Source of the DNA: Serratia oryzae
Lineage (GTDB): Bacteria; Pseudomonadota; Gammaproteobacteria; Enterobacterales; Enterobacteriaceae
Reading direction: 5' to 3'
Length of the DNA: 64,000 bases
NCBI RefSeq assembly: GCF_001976145.1
Contig: NZ_MOXD01000010.1
Span: 124,201 to 188,200, forward strand
A model generated the notes under the pieces. That model was not told the DNA's origin. It searched no databases and was given only the letters and a program-made list of their open reading frames with translations. This document shows, piece by piece, positions 21,390-31,103 of this stretch. The number at the start of each line of letters is the position of its first letter. Within the stretch, counting starts at the first letter, position 1. Position numbers and translations under genes: made by a program.

Positions 21390-22106
21390 TTACTTCAACG
21401 CGTTAATCAGACTCTTACGCTGAGTTTCCAGCGCCGTCACACGGTTGCACACATCGCGGCCAAAGTTCTGGAAGCTCTGCTCCTGCTTGCTCCACTCGCC
21501 CTGAATCGCCTGCTGCAGGCCACCCAGGTTACCCATCAGTGCCTGTAGCGGATTACCGTTAGCATTGGCAGCCTGTTTAATGCCCATTTCGTTCAGGCTA
21601 TCTTGCAGCACACCGCCCATGCTCTGCTGCACCAGGTTGCGCCCGTCCTGTTCCACCTGTGCGATCGCCTTATGGTGGAACGCCAGGCCGTCGCTACGAT
21701 GCTCGATAATACGCCCCATCTGCTGTTTAAGCTGCGTATTGAGCGTGGTCAGGCGGTTACGCACGTTACTGCTGCTGCCCAGTTGCTGCACAATCACGTT
21801 ATCCAACGCGACGCGCGCCTTTTCCAAATGCTGTTGCGCCCCCTGATCGATCCAGGGCAAATCTTTGCGTAACGCACTCTGGTAGCTGAAGGCCTTCTGG
21901 CGTTGGCTATCATTCAGGCTAAGTACCTGCCCGTTGCGCGTGACATCACCATCGCGGGAAATCAGCAGGTTACCGCTGGCACCGGCCACCTGTACGCTTT
22001 GCGGGCTGATGATCACGTCATCCTGGGGGTTAACGTTGCATTGATATTCGGCATGCACCTGTGAAGCCACCAGCAACAGCAAGGCCAACCCGGTTTTCTT
22101 TAACAT
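21390..22106 (-). CDS. yggN: YggN family periplasmic protein (DUF2884)
   Basis: 238 residues from MLKKTGLALLLL, with a signal peptide ending around QVHAEYQC. GGAGAAATG precedes it. The rest is helical and polar, with only a few cysteines. Function unknown. The 60-codon upstream extension is not conserved. Order yggN-glsB-yggL-trmB matches E. coli yggN/yggL/trmB with glsB inserted. Confidence 0.9.
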   Translation of the reverse strand: MLKKTGLALLLLVASQVHAEYQCNVNPQDDVIISPQSVQVAGASGNLLISRDGDVTRNGQVLSLNDSQRQKAFSYQSALRKDLPWIDQGAQQHLEKARVALDNVIVQQLGSSSNVRNRLTTLNTQLKQQMGRIIEHRSDGLAFHHKAIAQVEQDGRNLVQQSMGGVLQDSLNEMGIKQAANANGNPLQALMGNLGGLQQAIQGEWSKQEQSFQNFGRDVCNRVTALETQRKSLINALK

Positions 22107-22146
22107 CATTTCTCCTGACTCCTTTCCACCCGCATCTGCGCTGGAG

Positions 22147-23070
22147 TTAAAAAATCGAACGGCTAATGCGCTGAGACAACAGCTCCAGTGCTGCAGTTCC
22201 CGCCAACGAGTTACCAGAGGTATCCAACTCCGGCGACCAAACGGCAATCGACAATTCGTCCGGCACAATCGCAATAATGCCGCCCCCGACACCAGACTTG
22301 CCCGGCATCCCTACCCGGTAAGCAAATTCACCGGCACCGTCATACATACCGCTGGTCATCATCAGGGCGTTAATCTGCCTTGCCTGTAATGGGCTGATGA
22401 CCTCATCGCCGTTAAGCGCACGCCCTTGATTAGCCAGATAGACAAAACTGCGTGCCAGCTCCACGCAGCTCATACGCAGCGCACAATAGTGGAAATAGGT
22501 TTGCAGCACGGTCAGCACATCATTTTCGAAGTTGCCAAACGACTTCATCAGATAGGCAATGGCGGCATTGCGATCGGAGTGTTCGAATTCCGAACGCGCT
22601 ACGCGAGCGTCGTACGCCAGGTCATTCTCCCCCGCCAACTGGCGTACCACTTCCAGCATGCGCTGCTTGGGGGCGCTGAGCCGCGTCTGCAGCATATCGC
22701 ACACCACCAGAGCACCTGGGTTGATAAACGGATTACGCGGTTTCCCCTGTTCCATTTCCAGTTGCAGCAACGAATTAAACGGCAAGCCGGAAGGTTCTTT
22801 GCCTACCCGCTGCCAGATTTCGCTTTCCTGATAACGCGTCAGCGCCAGCGTCAGGCTGAAAACTTTGGAGATTGATTGAATGGAAAATCGTTCCGTGGCA
22901 TCCCCCGCCTGGAACAGTTCGCCATTGACGGTGCAGACGGCAATCGCCAGGCGATCGGCTGCCACTGCCGCCAACGCCGGGATATAGTCCGCGACTTTAC
23001 CCTGGCCAATCAGCGGGCGCGCCTGTTGCAAGATCTCATCCAGCAATGCGTTATCCAAGGTTGTTACCAC
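22147..23070 (-). CDS. glsB: Glutaminase
   Basis: Serine-dependent glutaminase releasing ammonia and glutamate from glutamine. Initiating at the GTG at 23070 (GGAG ten bases upstream) gives 307 residues, matching E. coli YneH/GlsB (308). The beta-lactamase-like SxxK catalytic motif is seen as [10 protein letters not shown], and the C-terminal SGVGGGI loop is conserved. The longer frame from 23112 is rejected because the added residues resemble nothing in the family. Confidence 0.93.
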   Translation of the reverse strand: MVTTLDNALLDEILQQARPLIGQGKVADYIPALAAVAADRLAIAVCTVNGELFQAGDATERFSIQSISKVFSLTLALTRYQESEIWQRVGKEPSGLPFNSLLQLEMEQGKPRNPFINPGALVVCDMLQTRLSAPKQRMLEVVRQLAGENDLAYDARVARSEFEHSDRNAAIAYLMKSFGNFENDVLTVLQTYFHYCALRMSCVELARSFVYLANQGRALNGDEVISPLQARQINALMMTSGMYDGAGEFAYRVGMPGKSGVGGGIIAIVPDELSIAVWSPELDTSGNSLAGTAALELLSQRISRSIF

Positions 23071-23139
23071 GGTGCTTGCACTCCAGATAAAGCAAAGGTG
23101 CCACTGAGGCACCTTGAATCAACACTTATCGGGCAGAAA

Positions 23140-23466
23140 TCAATCCCACCAGATATCGAACAGATCGCTGACTTTTACGTCACTCAGCTTACGCGCTTCC
23201 AGCCAGTTTTTGACTAATTCACGCTGTTCGTCGGTGCAATTGCCGATCTTCTGCAGGCAGATCAACCCTTCCCACTGCAGGTAGCCGCTGCCGTCAAACG
23301 CCAAACCATTCGGCTCGATCACTTCGTCGATAAAAGCATCTACCGCGCTATCGATATCGTCAACATCGGTGCCTTCGGCAAAACGCCAGGCAACGGAGAA
23401 ACCCAGCTCCTGAAACTCTTCAATGTGCATCTTTTTACGTAAACGACGACTGCGATTCTTAGCCAT
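23140..23466 (-). CDS. yggL: YggL family protein (DUF469)
   Basis: 108 residues, the same length as E. coli YggL, which associates with the 50S ribosomal subunit. N-terminus rich in Lys/Arg ([14 protein letters not shown]), acidic C-terminus. The start overlaps the trmB stop by one base, so the two genes are coupled. Confidence 0.93.
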   Translation of the reverse strand: MAKNRSRRLRKKMHIEEFQELGFSVAWRFAEGTDVDDIDSAVDAFIDEVIEPNGLAFDGSGYLQWEGLICLQKIGNCTDEQRELVKNWLEARKLSDVKVSDLFDIWWD

Positions 23467-24185
23467 TATTCCACCCTCTCAAACATCAGATCCCAAACGC
23501 CATGTCCCAGACGCTGGCCACGTAATTCAAATTTCGTCACCGGGCGTGAGTCTGGGCGCGGCACGTAATCATTGCTCTCGGAAAGATTACGATATCCTGC
23601 GCTGCCGTTCATCACTTCCAGCATGTGTTCCGCATAGGGTTGCCAGTCGGTGGCCATATGGAATACGCCACCCACCTTTAATTTGCTCAGCACCAGTTCC
23701 ACAAACGGCGTCTGCACGATGCGGCGTTTGTTGTGGCGCGCTTTGTGCCATGGATCCGGGAAGAACAGTTGCACCATGTCCAGCGAGCCATTCGGGATCA
23801 TATTCTGCAGCACTTCTACCGCGTCGTGGCACATGATCCGCAGGTTGGTCAATTCGGCTTCATGGGCGTCTGCCAGGCAGGCACCTACGCCTGGTGAATG
23901 CACCTCAATCCCCAAGAAGTTCTGCTGCGGGTTATTACCCGCCATGGTGACCAATGAAGCCCCCATGCCAAAACCGATCTCCAGCACGGTTGGCGCCTCG
24001 CGCCCGAACAGGGTAGAGATATCGACAGGTTCAGCCTGATATTCCACGCCCATCTGCTGCCAATAGTGGTCCAGCGCATATTGCTGGCCTTTGGTCAACC
24101 GCCCCTGGCGGCGAACAAAACTGCGGATACGGCGCATCGCGCGGCCGTTCTCATCAAATTCCGGAGAGATGACGTCATTAATCAT
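23466..24185 (-). CDS. trmB: tRNA (guanine-N7)-methyltransferase
   Basis: SAM-dependent enzyme forming m7G46 in tRNA. 239 residues when started at [17 protein letters not shown], exactly the E. coli length. The SAM-binding [28 protein letters not shown] and [11 protein letters not shown] motifs are all present. Divergent from mutY with a 170-base gap. Confidence 0.96.
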   Translation of the reverse strand: MINDVISPEFDENGRAMRRIRSFVRRQGRLTKGQQYALDHYWQQMGVEYQAEPVDISTLFGREAPTVLEIGFGMGASLVTMAGNNPQQNFLGIEVHSPGVGACLADAHEAELTNLRIMCHDAVEVLQNMIPNGSLDMVQLFFPDPWHKARHNKRRIVQTPFVELVLSKLKVGGVFHMATDWQPYAEHMLEVMNGSAGYRNLSESNDYVPRPDSRPVTKFELRGQRLGHGVWDLMFERVE

Positions 24186-24355
24186 AGTGCTTTCTGTCTG
24201 TTTGGCTGCCAATTGGGAAAGGCGCATTATGCAAAGATACCCTGGTTTAGCAAGCGTTCATCGTATGCTACGGCGGAAAGTTCCAGTTTACAGCACTCTC
24301 ACACTATGCTGGAATCGCGCATCAAATATCAGACGGACAGCGAAACCCGCTTATG

Positions 24356-25453
24356 ATGCAAGCGCAACAGTTCTCGCACGTGGTACTTGACTGGTACCAG
24401 CGCTACGGCCGCAAAACGCTGCCGTGGCAACTCGATAAAACGCCTTATCAAGTATGGCTCTCTGAGGTGATGTTGCAACAAACTCAGGTTGCCACCGTGA
24501 TTCCTTATTTTCAGCGATTTATGACACGTTTTCCGCACGTGCGCGCGCTCGCCGAAGCGCCGCTGGATGAAGTGCTGCATCTGTGGACCGGGCTGGGTTA
24601 CTACGCCCGCGCCAGAAACCTGCATAAAGCGGCTCAGACCATTGTCGCACAGCACGGCGGTGAGTTCCCGACAACCTTTGCAGAAATTGTCGATCTGCCC
24701 GGCGTAGGCCGCTCAACCGCCGGGGCAATTCTCTCTTTGGCGCTGGGGCAGCATTACCCGATCCTCGACGGCAACGTAAAACGCGTGCTGGCTCGCTGTT
24801 ACGCCGTGGAAGGCTGGCCGGGCAAGAAAGAGGTGGAAAACCGCCTGTGGCAAATCAGTGAAGAAGTGACTCCCGCGCAAGGCGTGGGGCAGTTCAACCA
24901 GGCGATGATGGATCTGGGGGCGATGGTTTGCACCCGTTCCAAGCCGAAATGCGAGTTATGCCCGCTCAATACCGGCTGCATCGCTAACGGCAACAGTAGT
25001 TGGGCCAAGTATCCCGGCAAAAAACCCAAGCAGACGCTGCCGGAAAAAACCGCCTACTTTTTACTGCTGCAGCACGGCGACGGCGTTTGGCTCGAGCAGC
25101 GCCCAGGCAGCGGGTTATGGGGCGGCCTGTTCTGCTTTCCGCAGTTCACAACCCGCATCGACCTGGAGTTGTGGTTGCAGCAGCGCGGCCTGAAGGGAGA
25201 TCGTCTGGAGCAACTGACCGCTTTCCGCCACACCTTCAGCCATTTCCATCTGGATATTGTGCCAATGTGGCTGAATCTCGACAAAGCCACCAGCGCCATG
25301 GATGAGGGTGCCGGTCTCTGGTATAACTTAGCGCAGCCGCCATCGGTCGGGCTGGCCGCACCGGTTGAACGCCTGTTGCAACAACTGGCGAAACAGTCAC
25401 CGATCCAACAAGGTTTATTTGGCAACAGCGCCATTGACGAGGAATTAGCATGA
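24356..25453 (+). CDS. mutY: Adenine DNA glycosylase MutY
   Basis: Removes adenine mispaired with 8-oxoguanine. 365 residues starting at [15 protein letters not shown]. The helix-hairpin-helix region includes [13 protein letters not shown] and the following catalytic Asp in LDGNVKRVL. The [4Fe-4S] motif Cx6Cx2Cx5C is seen in [19 protein letters not shown]-terminal NUDIX-like domain follows (about 230-350). Another ATG lies one codon upstream. Confidence 0.96.
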   Translation: MQAQQFSHVVLDWYQRYGRKTLPWQLDKTPYQVWLSEVMLQQTQVATVIPYFQRFMTRFPHVRALAEAPLDEVLHLWTGLGYYARARNLHKAAQTIVAQHGGEFPTTFAEIVDLPGVGRSTAGAILSLALGQHYPILDGNVKRVLARCYAVEGWPGKKEVENRLWQISEEVTPAQGVGQFNQAMMDLGAMVCTRSKPKCELCPLNTGCIANGNSSWAKYPGKKPKQTLPEKTAYFLLLQHGDGVWLEQRPGSGLWGGLFCFPQFTTRIDLELWLQQRGLKGDRLEQLTAFRHTFSHFHLDIVPMWLNLDKATSAMDEGAGLWYNLAQPPSVGLAAPVERLLQQLAKQSPIQQGLFGNSAIDEELA

Positions 25454-25722
25454 GCAGAACCATTTTTTGTACCTTCCTGCAGCGCGACGCCGAGGGGCAG
25501 GACTTTCAGCTCTATCCAGGCGACGTCGGCAAGCGCATCTTCAATGAGATCTCCAAAGAAGCCTGGGGCGAATGGATGAAAAAGCAAACCATGCTGATCA
25601 ACGAGAAAAAACTCAACATGATGAACGTTGATGATCGTAAGCTGCTGGAAGCAGAGATGATTCGTTTTCTGTTTGAGGGGCATGACGTCCATATCGAAGG
25701 TTACACACCGCCAAGCGAATAA
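25450..25722 (+). CDS. yggX: YggX, Fe(II)-trafficking / oxidative protection protein
   Basis: 90-residue protein ([18 protein letters not shown]) that protects Fe-S clusters against oxidants. ATGA overlap with mutY, an Fe-S glycosylase, is conserved and suggests coupled expression. Confidence 0.96.
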   Translation: MSRTIFCTFLQRDAEGQDFQLYPGDVGKRIFNEISKEAWGEWMKKQTMLINEKKLNMMNVDDRKLLEAEMIRFLFEGHDVHIEGYTPPSE

Positions 25723-25730
25723 TATTTTCC

Positions 25731-25750
25731 GGGCCAGACGCTGGCCCTTT
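25731..25750 (+). terminator. Hairpin after yggX
   Basis: GGGCCAG-ACG-CTGGCCC followed by TTT. Short but GC-rich; possibly a partial terminator between yggX and mltC. Confidence 0.6.
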
Positions 25751-25788
25751 CCACCTCTCCTATCATTCTTCGCGTATACGGCTTTAAG

Positions 25789-26865
25789 ATGAAGAAAATT
25801 TTAGCTTTGCTCGTCATAGCACCTTTGCTGATCTCCTGCTCAGGCAAAAAAAATGAAGAGGTCAACGAAGCCTTGGTGAAAGATACCAACGCCTTCGACA
25901 TTTTAATGGGCCAGTTTGCCCACAATATTGAGAACATCTGGGGCTTGAGCGAAGTGTTGATCGCTGGGCCAAAAGATTACGTGAAATACACCGACCAATA
26001 TCAGACCCGCAGCCACATCAACTTTGACGCGGGCACCATCACGGTCGAAACCATTGCCACCACCGATCCTGCCACACGCCTGCGCCAGGCGATTATCAGC
26101 ACCCTGCTGATGGGCGACGATCCGGGCTCTATCGACCTTTATTCCGACGTTAACGATATCCAGATCAGTAAAGAGCCGTTCCTGTATGGCCAGGTGCTGG
26201 ATAACAACGGCCAGCCGATCCGCTGGGAATGGCGTGCGGCACATTTCGCCGATTACCTGCTGCAAACCCGCTTGCAAAAACGCACCTCTGGCCTGCACGT
26301 GATCACCTCGGTTACCATCCAACTGGTGCCTAACCACCTGGATAAACGTGCACACAAATACCTGCCGATGGTACGTAAAGCCTCTCAGAAATACGGCATT
26401 GAAGAGTCGCTGATCCTGGCCATCATGCAGACCGAATCGAGCTTCAACCCGTATGCGGTGAGCGGTTCCGATGCGCTGGGCCTGATGCAGGTGGTGCAGC
26501 ACACCGCCGGTAAAGACGTGTTCCAGATGAAGGGCAAATGGGGAACGCCAAGCCGCAGCTATCTGTTCGATCCGGAAAACAATATCGATACCGGTACGGC
26601 ATACTTAGCCATTCTGCAGAACAACTATCTGGGGGGCATTCAGAACCCGACCTCACGCCGCTATGCAGTCATTACCGCTTACAACGGCGGAGCGGGCAGC
26701 GTGCTGCGGGTGTTCCACAGCGATAAAGCCAAGGCGGTGACGATTATCAACGGTATGCAGCCGGGTGATATTTATCAAACGCTGACCACCAAGCACCCGG
26801 CGAGTGAATCACGCCGCTACCTGGTGAAGGTAAATAACGCGCAGAAGAGTTATCGCCGCAAGTAA
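25789..26865 (+). CDS. mltC: Membrane-bound lytic murein transglycosylase C
   Basis: Outer-membrane lipoprotein that cleaves peptidoglycan with 1,6-anhydro-muramyl formation. 358 residues. Lipobox LLISC near residue 16 marks the acylated Cys. The SLT domain has the catalytic Glu in [13 protein letters not shown] and the ALGLMQV motif. GGCTTTAAG region precedes the ATG. Confidence 0.96.
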   Translation: MKKILALLVIAPLLISCSGKKNEEVNEALVKDTNAFDILMGQFAHNIENIWGLSEVLIAGPKDYVKYTDQYQTRSHINFDAGTITVETIATTDPATRLRQAIISTLLMGDDPGSIDLYSDVNDIQISKEPFLYGQVLDNNGQPIRWEWRAAHFADYLLQTRLQKRTSGLHVITSVTIQLVPNHLDKRAHKYLPMVRKASQKYGIEESLILAIMQTESSFNPYAVSGSDALGLMQVVQHTAGKDVFQMKGKWGTPSRSYLFDPENNIDTGTAYLAILQNNYLGGIQNPTSRRYAVITAYNGGAGSVLRVFHSDKAKAVTIINGMQPGDIYQTLTTKHPASESRRYLVKVNNAQKSYRRK

Positions 26866-26871
26866 CGTTGT

Positions 26872-26906
26872 GCAGGGCCGATGCGTCATTCATCGGCCTT
26901 GCTGTT
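26872..26906. terminator. Bidirectional terminator between mltC and speC
   Basis: GCAGGGCCGATG and CATCGGCCTTGC form an 11-12 pair stem with a seven-base loop, ending in TGTTTT on the plus strand. It separates two convergent genes. Confidence 0.75.
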
Positions 26907-29069
26907 TTACTGCTTGATCATATAGCCGAAAATCCGCTTCCAGCCGTGATCTTTCTTCTCGATATACACGCCTTGCAACTCAGGAGAAAAGCCCGGCAAG
27001 CGGTTGATGCCCTCTTCCAGCGCCAGAAAATAGCGCTGCACCGCCCCGCCCCACACTTCCCCCGGCACCACACACAGCACACCAGGCGGGTACGGCAGCG
27101 CACCTTCCGCCGCAATGCGCCCTTCCGCTTGGCCGATAGGCACCAGTTCGACGTTGTCGCGGATAAACTCCACGTTGGCATCTTGCGGGTTCATCACCAC
27201 CGGCGGGAAATGCTCCTGGCGGAACATCTCTTTCTGCAGTTGCTTCACGTCGAAGCTGACGTACAGATCGTGCATCTCTTGGCACAGTTGGCGGATGGTG
27301 TAACCGCGGTAGCGTTGCTCGTTCTTGCGATATACCGTTGGCAGGACTTCGCTCAACGGCGCATCCTGCTCAATATAGCGCTCGAACTGCACCAGCATAT
27401 CCACCAGATTGTCCATCTTCGCCGGGCTTTCCGCCGGGGTCAGCAGGAACAGGATCGAGTTAAGATCGCATTTTTCCGGCACAATGCCGTTTTCGCGCAG
27501 GAAGTTGGCCAGAATGGTGGCCGGTATGCCAAATTCAGTGTATTGCCCGGTTGCGGCATCAATACCCGGCGTGGTCAGCAGCAGTTTGCAAGGATCCACC
27601 AGATACTGATCCTGCGCATAACCTTCAAAACCGTGCCATTCCTCGCCCGGCACAAAGTTAAAGAAACGCGCATCGTTGGCGATAAGCTCGGTATCGTAAT
27701 CTTGCCAGTCTTTGCCAGCCACCTGCTGCGGAATAAAGGGTTTTAACTGCGTACAGCGTGCCAGCAACTGTTTGCGCGTCTCAATCCCCAACTTGACGCA
27801 CTCCATCCACATGCGGCGGCCTGCTGCCCCGGCGTGCATTTTGGCGTTGACGTCCAACGCGGCAAACAGCGGGTAGAACGGGCTGGTCGAGGCATGCAGC
27901 ATAAACGCATTGTTGAGATGCTTGTGATTGCAGTGGCGTTTCTGGCCTTTGATATGATCGTCTTTCTTGTGGATCTGTGACGTCTGCGAGAACCCAGCCT
28001 GCTGTTTATGCACCGACTGCGTAACGAAAATGCCGGGATCAAGTTCATCCAACTCCAGCAACAGCGGCGAGCACTCTTTCAGCATCGGGATAAAGCCTTC
28101 GTAACCCACCCAGGCAGAATCAAACAGGATGTAATCACACAGGTGGCCAATGGTGTCGATCACCTGGCGGGCGTTATAGATCGTGCCGTCGTAGGTGCCA
28201 AGCTGGATGATCGCCAAACGGAAAGGCCGCGCCGTATTGGCCTTCTCTGGCGCGATGTCACGGATTTGCTCGCGCAGATAGCGCTCATCAAAACAACGAG
28301 AGTCGATCCCACCGATAAAACCAAACGGGTTGCGCGCGGTTTCCAGATATACCGGCGTTGCTCCGGCCTGGATCAGCGCACCATGATGGTTGGATTTATG
28401 GTTGTTACGATCGAACAGCACCAGATCGCCACGCGTCAGCAACGCATTGGTCACCACTTTATTCGCCGCCGAGGTGCCGTTCAGTACAAAGTAGGTTTTA
28501 TCGGCATTGAACACTTTGGCTGCGTGCTTTTGTGCGTCTTTCGCTGAACCTTCGTGGATCAGCAGATCGCCGAGTTTTACATCGGCGTTGCACATGTCCG
28601 AACGGAAAATCGTTTCACCATAAAATTCAAAAAACTTGCGCCCCGCCGGATGCTTGCGGAAAAACTCACCGCCTTGATGCCCTGGGCAGGCAAAGGTCGA
28701 ATTCTTCATTTCCACATAGGTTTTCAGCGTTTTGAAAAAAGGTGGCAGCAACGCCTGCTCGTAAGCATCGGCAGCGGCTTCCAACTGTGCCATATAAAAC
28801 GCTTTAGTCGCAGCCGACAACGCAAACACCCCGCTGATTAACGGCAGGTAATCCGGGGAGAGATGTTCATCCCCCTCAACAGCAACAAACGTCGGGATGC
28901 CAAAACCGGTCGCCTTAAGTATTTCGAGAATGCCAGCATTCACGTCCTCGACGGACACCACCACCGCCGCCACATCGGTATAGTCAGTCTGTTCCACGCG
29001 AACGATCTGGCGCAGAGTTTCGATACTGGCGATCAGGCTGGTGCTTGTTGCTATTTTCAGTTCTTTCAT
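26907..29069 (-). CDS. speC: Ornithine decarboxylase
   Basis: PLP enzyme converting ornithine to putrescine. 720 residues from MKELKIATSTSL. Group III decarboxylase layout: N-terminal wing, PLP domain with the Schiff-base lysine in SVHKQQAGFSQTSQIHKK, and the C-terminal domain with GALPYPPGVLCVVPGE. The region YVEMKNSTFACPGHQ and GSAKDAQKHAAKVF resembles constitutive SpeC more than inducible SpeF. The 21-codon extension upstream lacks conservation. Its leader may hold a small regulatory ORF (separate entry). Confidence 0.93.
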   Translation of the reverse strand: MKELKIATSTSLIASIETLRQIVRVEQTDYTDVAAVVVSVEDVNAGILEILKATGFGIPTFVAVEGDEHLSPDYLPLISGVFALSAATKAFYMAQLEAAADAYEQALLPPFFKTLKTYVEMKNSTFACPGHQGGEFFRKHPAGRKFFEFYGETIFRSDMCNADVKLGDLLIHEGSAKDAQKHAAKVFNADKTYFVLNGTSAANKVVTNALLTRGDLVLFDRNNHKSNHHGALIQAGATPVYLETARNPFGFIGGIDSRCFDERYLREQIRDIAPEKANTARPFRLAIIQLGTYDGTIYNARQVIDTIGHLCDYILFDSAWVGYEGFIPMLKECSPLLLELDELDPGIFVTQSVHKQQAGFSQTSQIHKKDDHIKGQKRHCNHKHLNNAFMLHASTSPFYPLFAALDVNAKMHAGAAGRRMWMECVKLGIETRKQLLARCTQLKPFIPQQVAGKDWQDYDTELIANDARFFNFVPGEEWHGFEGYAQDQYLVDPCKLLLTTPGIDAATGQYTEFGIPATILANFLRENGIVPEKCDLNSILFLLTPAESPAKMDNLVDMLVQFERYIEQDAPLSEVLPTVYRKNEQRYRGYTIRQLCQEMHDLYVSFDVKQLQKEMFRQEHFPPVVMNPQDANVEFIRDNVELVPIGQAEGRIAAEGALPYPPGVLCVVPGEVWGGAVQRYFLALEEGINRLPGFSPELQGVYIEKKDHGWKRIFGYMIKQ

Positions 29070-29773
29070 AGTGCTGACTCTCAAACGGTTAAGGATGAGG
29101 GTGTGCCACAAGGCACATAATGAGATAACCAAGATTATCCCGGCAAAGTGATGTCCTGCATTGCAGCATGAGATGCAAAAAGGGTCGGCTGATGCGGGTT
29201 AACATCAGGCAGCTATCGCGGGCTGGGATCGGCAGCGACCGATAGACATCAGTAAAATCAGAGCCGCAGCTCTATTTTTAATAATGCCTAACAGCGAGCA
29301 TCAGGTAGCGTTACCGCATGGTGTGCAGCGATAAGCGCGAAGACGACAGATGGGAATAACCACGGCGGGATAACGGCATCATCAGATGTCTGGCGCACAG
29401 CAATGCTTGAGTAATGAAACCAGTCATGCCTGTAACCCCCTGATTTTGATGAGCGTGATCGCCATTGTGTGATGGATGGATAACAAAATTCGCGCAATGA
29501 TTGCATGTTTTTTTATGGGGTTCAAGTAACAATTATCGAAGTAAACCCCAGGGCACTTACAATGATAACCCTTTGTAATATATAACGATAATAGAAAAGA
29601 CAAAGAACAATAAAATTGTATAAATACACGAATTTATTGCATATCTATTTATCTCACGCAGAAAAATGCAGTTGCTGGCACCCACTTTCTGAATGAAATT
29701 AGAGCAACCGATCGGGTTTGTGATAGAAAGCGATTGACGACATACGGCCAAATACGGTTTAATGCGCCCCGTT
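29070..29773. promoter_or_regulatory. 700-base leader/intergenic region between speC and tRNA-Phe
   Basis: Contains the long speC leader with several small hairpins (for example TATCGGTCGCTGCCGATC near 29235) and the leader-ORF candidate. The half next to the tRNA is AT-rich and would carry the tRNA promoter. No further gene is convincing. Confidence 0.5.
29311..29427 (-). CDS. Candidate 38-codon leader peptide upstream of speC
   Basis: Starts MTGFITQALLCARHLMMP with GGGGG 8-9 bases upstream and ends ...SLHTMR before TAA. It lies 240 bases ahead of speC on the same strand and is rich in Arg and His. A hairpin (AGAGC-TGC-GGCTCT followed by GATTTT) lies about 30 bases after its stop, an arrangement reminiscent of leader-peptide attenuation. 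E. coli speF has an ornithine-sensing leader (speFL), but this peptide does not share its obvious residues, so the role is inferred only. Confidence 0.35.
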   Translation of the reverse strand: MTGFITQALLCARHLMMPLSRRGYSHLSSSRLSLHTMR

Positions 29774-29849
29774 GCCCGGATAGCTCAGTCGGTAGAGCAG
29801 GGGATTGAAAATCCCCGTGTCCTTGGTTCGATTCCGAGTCCGGGCACCA
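29774..29849 (+). tRNA. tRNA-Phe (GAA anticodon)
   Basis: 76 bases identical as far as I can tell to enterobacterial tRNA-Phe. Acceptor stem GCCCGGA/TCCGGGC with encoded CCA-end ACCA, anticodon loop TTGAAAA with GAA, and TTGGTTCGATTCC T-arm. It marks the integration site of the element to its right; tRNA-Phe genes are the classic target of SPI-7-type elements. Confidence 0.98.
29821..29849 (+). other. Probable att site in the 3' end of tRNA-Phe
   Basis: The tyrosine integrase gene lies only 254 bases away and the DNA beyond is an ICE. By precedent, the 3' end of the tRNA is duplicated at the other ICE border. That second copy is outside this window, so the exact core is not visible. Confidence 0.65.
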
Positions 29850-29993
29850 TCATTCAGAAGCGCTTGTCAATTTCTCAGGATGAAAAAATGACAGGTTCTA
29901 AAGTGAGTCCAAATACGCAAAAACCTAGGGTTTGGTTAAATGATGTCACACTGTGATATCACGACCCGGTTGCTGTGAAAAGGCTCTTGAAAG

Positions 29994-30024
29994 GCCCGCA
30001 TGTTGCCACATGCGGGTTTTTTCG
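29994..30024 (+). terminator. Rho-independent terminator downstream of tRNA-Phe
   Basis: CCCGCATG-TTGCCA-CATGCGGG followed by TTTTTT. It would end a transcript entering from the tRNA side before the integrase gene, which is transcribed toward it. Confidence 0.85.
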
Positions 30025-30102
30025 CGTCTGATTTTTACAGACTTCGTATGTAAATGTCAAATTTTGTCAAGGGGATACCCTTTCTCGGCATATCATGGCG
30101 AC

Positions 30103-31083
30103 TCATCTCATCAGTTCCTGCTCCAGAAGCTCTCTCAGAGAATCAATGTCCTCATCAATGTACTCCAGCGTAGACCGTAAACTGGAATGCCCCAGCAGAC
30201 GCTTGACCGCCTGAATATTGCGATCTGGGAATTTCATCAGGTTGGTGGCCACCGTATGCCGAAAGCGATGGGGGCTGACGACAAACCGGCACTCCCTGGA
30301 GACTCGCCGAAAGAATGCCCGTATCGGATAGATACCCATATTTGAGTCATGCTCCCCGGGTGCTGATTGGGCTATTCTTTTCAGATCAAAACGGTTTACA
30401 TTGAATAGCTGCTCGTCTAACTCTGCCCCTGCTGCCAATGAACGCTCCAGTATCTCCGCTAATCGCGGATGTAAGGCAGAAGTAATTGGCACTCGGAACT
30501 CGCGGTGGTTCTTTGACCCCTCGGAAATCACATCAATCCAGCGTTCTTCAAGATTGACATCACGCAGCCGTACATGAAGGAGCTGGTTTTGGCGCATCCC
30601 GGTACAGCTCAATGTGTCCAATACGGCCAACCAGAACCAGGCAGGATAGCAAGCATTAGCCCGCGAGCTTATGGAGTAGGATTGCGGAAAGCGGCGTTCC
30701 AGTTCCTGGTGTTGCTCCATCAAGCGATAAACCGTTTTTACCTGCGCCTTTGACAGCGTTTTTTTCTTCTTTTTCCCTACCCGAACGACCGCTTTGTTAA
30801 AAGGATTTTCTTTATGGGGTAACAATCCTTTTTTCATACCAAAATTAAATAGCGCTCGCATATGGGTCACTTTATTGTTCCATGTACAGGCTTCCAGTTT
30901 CAATTCTTTAAGAACAAATATTCGCCATTCCAAAACCAACTCATTACTCACATCAGCAGGTAATTCTTGCGTATATTTCTTAAAAGTTCGAACAACTTTT
31001 TGGTAACTCCATTCCGTTGCTGGCCGAATAGAATGATTAAAAAAATACTGCTCCATCAATTGTTCAAACGTCACATCGGGCAT
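30103..31083 (-). CDS. int: Site-specific tyrosine recombinase (ICE integrase)
   Basis: 326 residues from MPDVTFEQLMEQYF, where AGGGAG precedes the ATG; a GTG seven codons earlier touches the stop of the upstream gene. An N-terminal SAM-like core-binding domain spans about 1-110. The catalytic residues of the tyrosine recombinase family are visible: Arg in CTGMRQNQLL, HRFRHT, GHSSLRST and the nucleophile in LEYID. Its position beside tRNA-Phe and orientation toward it identify it as the ICE integrase. It follows the TraI_2 gene directly, as in SPI-7-type elements. Confidence 0.93.
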   Translation of the reverse strand: MPDVTFEQLMEQYFFNHSIRPATEWSYQKVVRTFKKYTQELPADVSNELVLEWRIFVLKELKLEACTWNNKVTHMRALFNFGMKKGLLPHKENPFNKAVVRVGKKKKKTLSKAQVKTVYRLMEQHQELERRFPQSYSISSRANACYPAWFWLAVLDTLSCTGMRQNQLLHVRLRDVNLEERWIDVISEGSKNHREFRVPITSALHPRLAEILERSLAAGAELDEQLFNVNRFDLKRIAQSAPGEHDSNMGIYPIRAFFRRVSRECRFVVSPHRFRHTVATNLMKFPDRNIQAVKRLLGHSSLRSTLEYIDEDIDSLRELLEQELMR

Positions 31084-31103
31084 GCCATAACTCCCTATAA
31101 GCA

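Noticed and set aside
29311..29427. Canonical speFL leader peptide
   Set aside because: The known FDFHFFNAR-type C-terminus is absent; reported only as a generic leader candidate.
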